Source of the DNA: Phyllostachys edulis
Taxonomy: Eukaryota > Streptophyta > Magnoliopsida > Poales > Poaceae
Length of the DNA stretch: 64,000 nt
Assembly (NCBI GenBank): GCA_036346405.1
Contig: CM070566.1
Coordinates: 52,753,231 to 52,817,230 of the forward strand
Direction: 5' to 3'
Shown: in pieces, positions 57,594 through 64,000 of the stretch
Layout of the letters: the number at the start of each line of letters is the position of its first letter
Numbering within the stretch: the stretch's first letter is position 1
Notes under the pieces: generated by a model
Seen by the model: the letters and a program-made list of their open reading frames with translations, nothing else
What the model was told of the DNA's origin: nothing
Database searches by the model: none
Position numbers and translations under genes: made by a program

Positions 57594-58507
57594 TAACAGT
57601 CCAGTCCCGCTGCGGCGGCTCAGCGGCGGAGGAGTTCCGCTCCGCACCTGTTAGGGTTTTCGACTCAATTCTCCTTTCTTTTCCCTCCCTTTCTTCCTTT
57701 TGACTCCGACTCCGGGAGCCCCGATCCTAAAGCCTGAAGAAGCCTGGCCCGAAAAGCTCTATTAGGCCCAGATTTTCATAATAAATTCCTATCAGTTGTG
57801 CGTAGCAAATTCTGTAATGCTCCTGATCCGAGCCTAGGCAAGCTCAGCAAGTATAAATCGATATGTAAGGCATCAAAGAGAAGAAAATAGTACTGTACAA
57901 ATCTTTAGATCTTATCATATTTATCTATGAGTACATGGCCAAGTGAGATGACAGATAAAAATGAAAGCACAGCTCACGGCAAATAGCTGGGCGGCATTGC
58001 ATTATATTGCAAATCGGCGATTACAAACAACAATCAAATCAATTGGTTAGGAAAGATAAGATCACAATCTCCTATACATGGTAATGCAAAGATGTGATCA
58101 GTTATACAACTTATGAGCCTAGAAAGAAGAATGGACTTGGCTATGTGCATCGTATGATGCAGAGGCCGTAAAGCTTGCCTTTCCATTATCTATATACCAC
58201 TGGTCCGTTGCCACGTCGTCCTAATTTTCTCTCACCGTCCGATCGCGTTCGCGCGGCCTGGATGCGCTCGAGAGTTCTCCCGGGGTTGGGCTGGATGATG
58301 ACAATAGTGCGGCCCATTTAGAGCCCAGCAAGGCAGAGTCTCAGGATATTTTAGCTTACTGACAAGTGATATTCCATCAAAAGAAAAGAAAAAAATACTG
58401 ACAACTGGTATGAACAAGATAACTAACTAATGCACAATCCCATGATGAAAAATAATGGACCTTTCTCCAATCACCATTTCTCTTGGTTTTTTTGGTTCCC
58501 ATAGATA
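57594..58507. other. Possible 5' region of the disrupted minus-strand gene, then intergenic DNA
   Basis: At 57600-57670 the minus strand contains AAAACCCTAACAGGTGCGG, a type of 5' leader common in plant genes, followed leftward by GC-rich triplets and the solo LTR. It could be the 5' leader of the exon at 55563. The remainder to 58507 has no recognisable feature. Confidence 0.3.
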
Positions 58508-58629
58508 TTGATTGATGCTACTAGTTCTACAGTTGTATTGTTTTCAACATTCTCTGAGCATCCCCAGTCACCATTATTAACATATCCCGAACACATGAAT
58601 ATTATCAGCATAACAAATGTTTCAATCAA

Positions 58630-58905
58630 TTTAACAGATGAAAATACACTCTGTGGTGCATTAGAGACCTCTGATCACATCATATTCCAGTGTCACCTTG
58701 CTCGATTAGATTGGGGGGTTATTAAAGTACTCCAATTTCCATGCAAGACTTCACTGATATGTGGCTTTTGTCGGGGTTCTTGCAAGAAGATCAGAATGAT
58801 TTTGTTTTGTTTAGCTGCAGTATGCTGGGGTTGTGGAAAACAAGGAATGACAAGGTTTTTAACCATAAATCCTCTCTGTTCCTATTTTTATTCTTTCTCG
58901 AATAC
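58630..58905 (+). pseudogene. LINE C-terminal zinc-binding region (zf-RVT) scrap
   Basis: Plus strand: LCGALETSDHIIFQCHLARL then, after a frameshift, LGLWKTRNDKVFNHKSS. This is the Cys/His-containing region and WKxRND motif at the end of plant non-LTR reverse transcriptases. The enzyme core is absent. Opposite strand to the LINE at 48835-51328. Confidence 0.72.
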
Positions 58906-58949
58906 TAACTAGAAGTCACTGACACGTCGGATGGTATTTTCCAACTTGG

Positions 58950-59184
58950 TGATCTTTCTGATAGTATTGTGCAATATTGCCATGCACGCTCGCCGTGTGT
59001 CGGATCCAGATTTTATCAATCCAGAATCCTATGTGATTCTACTGTACTATTTCCTGGATCAGTAGGTAGTGCTCACAGATACATTACTGAACATCAAAAA
59101 CATATCATGCAGAAGTGTAAATATAATGGACTTACTCACACGGTAGTGATCTTTCCGATAGTATTGTGCAATATTGCCATGCAC
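58950..59184. repeat. 38-bp direct repeat around an LTR-end fragment
   Basis: TGATCTTTCYGATAGTATTG..CCATGCAC occurs at 58950-58987 and 59147-59184 with one mismatch. Between them, 58998 to about 59135, lies TGTCGGATCCAG..ATTTCCTGGATCAGTAGGTA, related to the LTR end at 521-700. Confidence 0.8.
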
Positions 59185-59336
59185 ACTTGCGAGTGCGAGC
59201 ATGCACCGCTAGGGTTGGGAGGGGAGGGGAGGGGATTGTGTTGGGCAAGAGGAGTAGAGATATGGAATATTTGATCTGTATCCAACAGTTAGAAAACTGC
59301 TAAGAAGATCTTGCTACGAAAAACACGAGAGGAAAG

Positions 59337-59595
59337 TGTTAAGAAACCGGGCCAGGCTGGTAGCTCTGGCCCACGTTAGCCTCCTCATCCATCCAGTAGC
59401 CTATATAAAGGAGGAGAGACCCCAACCATTGTATACAGTTTTACAGAAGAGCAATAAAGAGAAGCCAGAAGTCCTCTCATATCTCTGTGTTCAATTTACT
59501 ATTTTGTTCTTATGTTCTTGCATTCTTCTTACGATTCTTAATTTGTCTACGAGGTAATCGCTCGGACTAGACTCACCAACGATGGTTCCTCAACA
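59337..59595 (+). mobile_element. 5' LTR of copia element 2
   Basis: 259 bp, TGTTAAGAAACCGGGCC to TTCCTCAACA. It contains a TATATAAAGGAGG promoter motif near 59401 and an AATAAAG polyadenylation-like signal near 59454. It matches 63540-63798. Confidence 0.92.
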
Positions 59596-59611
59596 CATTA
59601 TCAGCACGATC
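59596..59611 (+). other. Primer-binding site of copia element 2
   Basis: CATTATCAGCACGATC directly after the LTR. The TTATCAGCACG form is a known alternative primer site in plant copia elements (internal part of initiator Met tRNA). Confidence 0.7.
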
Positions 59612-59636
59612 AACTCTCCTTGGATCGAAAGAACAC

Positions 59637-60240
59637 GTGTGGCGCCCTATGGAGAAAGTGTGCTTAGCAGATAGCGGCATAACGAATACCATATTGAGAG
59701 AGATAAAAGTTTTCCAGTCGATCAGCAAGAATGTTGGCAGTCTTACAACAATCGCATGTAGCGATGCTTGTATAATAGGCTCAGGAAGAGCCACAATTAT
59801 ATTCCAGATGGGCACAACATTGGTCATTGAAGAAGCCTTGTTGTACCCAGAATCGACTAGAACTCTCTTAAACTTTAAAGATATTCACGCTAACGGTCTC
59901 CGTGTAGAGACTGAAGAAGAGTATGGTAAATAATACCTACTCATTACAAAGCGTGAATAAAATAGAAAGGGGGTATTAGAACGACTTTCTTCATATAAAT
60001 CTCGGCTATACTACACTAATATTAAGGCACCACAGTCTATACTATCCTAAAAACCACTTTTAGAAGCTCTGAACTTTTCTATCTCTGGCATGATAGATTA
60101 GGTCACCCTGGTATTAGGATGATAAGAAATATAATTACCAATTCTTAGGGACATAATATCAATGTAAATAATTTCTCGAATCAAGAAGATTTTTTGTGCC
60201 CAGCATGTGCCATCGGGAAATTAATTACTAGACCTTCTAC
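59637..60240 (+). pseudogene. Copia protease and GAG-pre-integrase
   Basis: Protease-like VCLADSGITNTILREIKVFQ (DSG active site) and then TLVIEEALLYPESTRTLLNF up to the stop at 59931. After a gap with stops, WHDRLGHPGIRMIRNI and FLCPACAIGKLI give the HHCC zinc motif of integrase (60085-60225), with one in-frame stop between them. Confidence 0.82.
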
Positions 60241-60960
60241 TCTGAAAGTGAAGGATGAAATCCCTCCTTTCTGGACCGTATCCAAGGAGATATTTACGGT
60301 CCTATACAGCCCTTGTCAAAATCATTTAGGTACTTTATAGTGCTCATCGATGCTTCCTCGAAATGGTCGCATGTATGTTTATTGTCTACAAGAAACCACG
60401 CTTTTGCAAAGCTGATCTCGCAGATAATTAAAATTAAGAATAATTTCCCTGATCATCATGTGAAGTCCGTCAAAATGGACAACGCCGGAGAATTTACTTC
60501 AAAGGCATTTGATGATTATTGCATGGCAATGGGAATTACCGTTGAGCATTCAATACCACATGTCCACATCCAGAATAGACTAGCAGATGCATTAATTAAA
60601 AGAATTAAATTTATTGCCCGACCACTTTTGTAGAATTATAATTTACCAACTACATGTTGGGGACACGCAGTCCTGCACGTAGCAACTCTCATCAATTTTA
60701 GACCATCGACATACAACATACATTCACCTATGCAACTAGCACAAGAGTCAGCACCGAAAATCTCTCATCTCCACAGGTTTGATTGCACGGTTTATGTACC
60801 TATACCACCACCGCAGCGAACTGCAATGGGCCATCTCTGAAAGTCTGGGATATACGTTGGTTATGAGACAGCATCTATAATCAAGTATCTGGACCCTATG
60901 ACTAGAGATTTGCATACAACCTGCTTCGCTGATAGCATATTTGATGATGATAGTTTTTCG
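60241..60960 (+). pseudogene. Copia integrase core
   Basis: The frame 60313-60633 reads RYFIVLIDASSKWSHVCLLS, SVKMDNAGEFTSKAF and IQNRLADALIKRIKFIARPL. In relatives the third catalytic residue is Glu (LAEALI); here it is Asp. A stop after RPLL, then further remnants (FRPSTYNIHSPMQLAQE) to about 60960. Confidence 0.82.
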
Positions 60961-61780
60961 TCATTAGGGGGAATCAACCCTTTGATGAAAAATGTCGGGA
61001 ACTAACATGGCAAGCCACGGGGATCCATGCACATAACTCGCGCACTAGTGAAGCAAATAGAGAAGTCCACAAGATAATTGATTTGCAAGTATTAGCAAAT
61101 CAACTGTCTGGCCACTTTAGTGATTTGAAGAGCGTGACCAAGTCGCATGTGCCTGCATGCAATGCACCGGAGATGGTTGAAATACCAAAGAAAATTGAAG
61201 GTATCCCTAATCCCATCCAGAGGCCTCGAAATAAAAGGATGAGAACTCCGACTCCTCGAATCCCAAGTAACCGGGGACGCCTGGTGAAAAAGGATAAGAA
61301 TGACTTGACACAGTCGATCACTGAAGTTCTCTAGAACCAGAAGGGGAGCCAGTTGAGACCTGACCCCAGTATGGAACCTTCAGTAAAAGGCATACCGGAT
61401 TTGAATATTCCCACGGAGGGAGACATTAGCATGGATATGTGCGCACACATCGAAGCTGAAAAACTAGAGAAACTTGCCCCTGCAATTAGAAGCAGTGGTG
61501 AACGAATAGAAGCATTGAAAGAATTGCCCTATAAAAAAATAGCTATAAATTATGTGACCACGGGAGAATCTATAAATAGAACACAATAGCCAATGTCGAT
61601 ATTTATTTTGCAAAGAAAATTGTGATAACCATCGATCTTGACTCAGAGCCTGCATCGCTCGCTGAATGTAAGAAAAGATCAGATTGGGAAGATTAGAAAA
61701 AGGCAATAGAAGCATAATTATTATCTCTGAATAAAAGAGATATGTTTGGGCATGTAAGCCACACACCTCTCCATGTGCAC
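60961..61780 (+). pseudogene. Copia linker between integrase and reverse transcriptase
   Basis: Basic and acidic low-conservation linker, in pieces. Frame 61083-61334 includes PKKIEGIPNPIQRPRNKRMR; frame 61353-61589 follows. No catalytic motif. Confidence 0.55.
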
Positions 61781-62663
61781 TCCGTAGGGCATAAATGGGT
61801 ATTTGTTCAAAAGAGAAATGAAAATAATGAAGTTGTAAGACATAAAGCAAGGCTTGTTGCATAAGGTTTCACTCAACGACCAGGAGTTGATTATAAAGAA
61901 ACCTATTCTCCGGTTATAGGTGGAACCACCTTTAGATATTTAATCTGAATGGCAGTAAACCTGAATTTAGAAATGAAATTGATGGATGTGGTAATTGCAT
62001 ACCTTTATGGAAACTTGGATTCGGATATTTATATGAAGGTAAATGAAGGTATCCCTGTCCCGAACTAAGATAGAGCAAATAGACATCATCATGCGATTGT
62101 GCAACTCGTAAAATCACTTTGTATGGATCAAGCAATCGAGCGAGAATGTGGTATAATCGCTTAAACGACTTTCTCTGCAAGAAAGGCTACACGAACAATG
62201 AGGATTGTCCCTATGTATTTATACGTCGATCCCAGGATGGATTTTGTATAATCTCAGTATATGTAGATGATCTGAATATCATCGGGACCCTGAAAGATAT
62301 TAAGAAAGTAAGCTCTTACCTGCAGTCGGAGTTCGAAATGAAAGATTTGGATAAAACCAAATATTTAGGTAAAACCAAATATTGCCTAGGCTTACAGCTT
62401 GAGCATGCCCCTGAAGGGATTTTAGTATATCAGTCACATATACTCAGAAAGTGTTAGAAAGGTTCGGTTTTGAAAAGGCATACCCTTCGAAAGTGCCGAT
62501 GGTCCGCAGATCCTTGCAGCAAGACAAAGACCCGTACAGACCTAGAGAAGAGGGGGAGGAAGTCTTGGGACCGAAATTCCCGTACTTAAGCGCAGTAGGA
62601 GCACTCATATATTTAGCAAACTGTACTAGATCGGACATTGCATTTTCCGTGAACAAGGAATAG
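61781..62663 (+). pseudogene. Copia reverse transcriptase
   Basis: GHKWVFVQKRNENNEVVRHK, ARLVA then a stop, FTQRPGVDYKETYSPV, then in other frames MWYNRLNDFLCKKGY, the catalytic ISVYVDDLNIIG (about 62254-62290), and SAVGALIYLANCTRSDIAF. A 15-bp block AAATATTTAGGTAAAACC-like is duplicated near 62356 (KTKYLGKTKY). Dead by several breaks. Confidence 0.85.
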
Positions 62664-63316
62664 TGCAGAACCTACCAAAAGGCATTAGCAAGAAATAAAG
62701 GATATCTTCCGATACCTCCAAAGAAGCAAAGATCTTGGACTGTTCTGCAAGAAGAACCAAGACCTAACTATGACTGGCTATGCAGATGCTGGGTACCTAT
62801 CGGACCAACATACAGCTAAGTCGCAAACATGCTGTGTTCCTATGTGGTAGAACTGCAATTTCATGGAAATCGTCTAAGTAAAATCTTGTATTTGACGAAA
62901 CACTCAAAAATCATAGCACTGTACGAGGCCTCGCGAGAATGTTCTTGGCTTCGGCGAATGATTCACCACATCCAGCGGTCATGTGGATTAAATACCGCGT
63001 AAACCCCTACTATTATCTATGAAGATAATGTAGCTTGTGTTGCACAAGTGCAGATAGGTTATGTAAAGAGTCATCTCACAAAGCATATCAACCCCAAATT
63101 CTTCTATGCTCATGAATTGCAAAAAAAATGAACGAGATTAAAGTACTGCATACTAAGTTATGTGAAAATCTAGTAGATTTATTTACTAAGTCACTTCTAG
63201 TGTCTAGTTTTGAAAGATGCATACGTAGAATTGGAATGATGAGACTTAAAGAAGTGCAGAATTTAGGGGGGGAAACCTTCACGAACTCTTTATTAAAGCT
63301 TGATCACGAAGATTAA
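62664..63316 (+). pseudogene. Copia RNase H and C-terminus
   Basis: DIFRYLQRSKDLGLFCKKNQ and TGYADAGYLSDQH mark the RNase H start. After stops, frame 63128-63316 ends with HTKLCENLVDLFTKSL and RRIGMMRLKEVQNLGG, typical of the copia C-terminus. Confidence 0.82.
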
Positions 63317-63529
63317 GTACCTAAAGAATAAATCCTAGAGATTAAATGAAATTGAGTGGATTGAACTCTTTTTCTCTTGACGAGTTTTTTTGAAGTTTCT
63401 CAGCTTAAGTTTTTAATAAGGCAATTTGTGCAACACAGCAGAACGTGTTTTATGTACTCTTTCTCTAAATTTTTCCCATCGGGTTTTTATGGAATTTCGA
63501 GGAGACATAAAACATGACGGATGAGTGCT

Positions 63530-63539
63530 CAAGGGAGAG
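63530..63539 (+). other. Polypurine tract of copia element 2
   Basis: CAAGGGAGAG immediately before the 3' LTR start. Confidence 0.75.
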
Positions 63540-63798
63540 TGTTAAGAAACCGGGCCTAGACTGACAGCCCTGGCTTACGTTGGTCTCCTCGTCTATCCAT
63601 TAGCCTATATAAAGGATGGAGGACCCCAACTATTGTATGCAGTTTTACAGATGAACAATAAAAGAGAAGTCAAAAGTCCCCTCGTATCTCTGTGTTCAAT
63701 CAACTATTATGTTCTTGTGTTTTTTTATTGTTCTTGCGATTCTAAGTTTGTCTACGAGATAATTGATTGGACTAAACTCGACAGCGACGGTTCTCTGT
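63540..63798 (+). mobile_element. 3' LTR of copia element 2
   Basis: Same length as the 5' LTR. Starts TGTTAAGAAACCGGGCC. Its last bases read CTCTGTG where the 5' LTR has CTCAACA, so the end is mutated. GAAAG follows directly. TATATAAAGGATGG is conserved near 63606. Confidence 0.85.
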
Positions 63799-63803
63799 GG
63801 AAA

Positions 63804-64000
63804 GGGATAAAAGCACGTACAAAACGAGCTGGAAAAAAACAGAAAAAAGTGTCTGAATCCTTCTCGCCCGGTTAGTTAAATGCCTGACCTTTCCCTCCCG
63901 CGCTTCTCTCTCTACCCTCCTCTCCCTCCACGCACAGCCACACCGCACTCTCTCTCTCTCCCCTCCTCCTCCTCTCTCTCCTTCTCGACCCTCCTCTCTT
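63804..64000. other. Flanking DNA, pyrimidine-rich at the edge
   Basis: From about 63880 the plus strand is strongly CT-rich (CTCTCTCTC, CCTCCTCCTCC), a composition often seen in plant promoters and 5' leaders. A gene may begin beyond the window; nothing in the window proves it. Confidence 0.4.

Larger units (their letters stand above)
59337..63798 (+). mobile_element. Copia element 2 (gag-less, decayed)
   Basis: LTR-PBS-protease-integrase-RT-RNase H-PPT-LTR in 4.46 kb. The 5-bp flank GAAAG occurs at 59332-59336 and 63799-63803. Gag is missing: protease-like sequence starts only about 60 bp after the LTR. Many stops and frameshifts. Confidence 0.9.

Noticed and set aside
1..64000. tRNA, rRNA, CRISPR array, bacterial-type operons or riboswitches
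   Set aside because: None seen on either strand; the composition and transposon families are those of a plant nuclear genome.

Overview
The window is repeat-rich nuclear DNA of a grass (Poaceae), most likely rice-like (Oryza). I infer this from the kinds of LTR retrotransposon, hAT and MITE families present, including a solo LTR of the BARE/Angela/RIRE1 type, and from sequence motifs complementary to the grass microRNA miR2118. I found no intact ordinary protein-coding gene, rRNA, tRNA or CRISPR. Almost everything is transposon, nested transposon, or a non-coding duplicated block.

Layout. 1-4234: 5' end of a minus-strand Ty3/gypsy-like element (partial first ORF, primer-binding site, 3.7-kb LTR). 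4235-5800: gene-fragment area with a piece of the alpha subunit of PPi-dependent phosphofructokinase. 5900-15429: a duplicated, partly palindromic block with six 22-nt miR2118-complementary sites, interrupted by a copia scrap, a Mutator-type MITE, a small hAT MITE and a 2.1-kb hAT element. 15430-about 19860: 5'-truncated copia element with 3' LTR. About 19870-31930: an old LTR remnant of probable gypsy type, split by a 10.4-kb LTR element (19989-30432) that has both LTRs, a perfect TAATA target duplication, a gag-like ORF and no pol. 32105-34704: a Harbinger-type MITE split by a 2.2-kb solo LTR. 34697-43012: the second miR2118-site block, again made of inverted and direct copies of the same modules (five sites). 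39376-46096 also carries an inverted duplication that includes another copy of that LTR family.

46097-59330 is mixed: a small hAT MITE (47377-47544), two related exon-like fragments (near 47.2 and 55.6 kb), a decayed minus-strand LINE without reverse transcriptase, a solo LTR (51329-53251), a 1.15-kb hAT element (53971-55123), a RIRE1-like solo LTR (56050-57593) and a LINE C-terminal scrap. 59337-63798 is a near-full-length but decayed copia element lacking gag. The right edge is pyrimidine-rich.

How it may work. The main candidate system is the two duplicated blocks. Eleven copies of one roughly 22-nt motif lie in otherwise non-coding, low-complexity-free DNA, in tandem on one strand and inverted on the other. 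In grasses such sites mark precursors of 21-nt reproductive phasiRNAs (21-PHAS loci), which are cut under miR2118 guidance, copied by RDR6 and diced by DCL4. My reading is a 21-PHAS cluster that grew by direct and inverted duplication and was then broken up by transposons. The motif copies and repeat structure are seen directly; phasiRNA production is inference.
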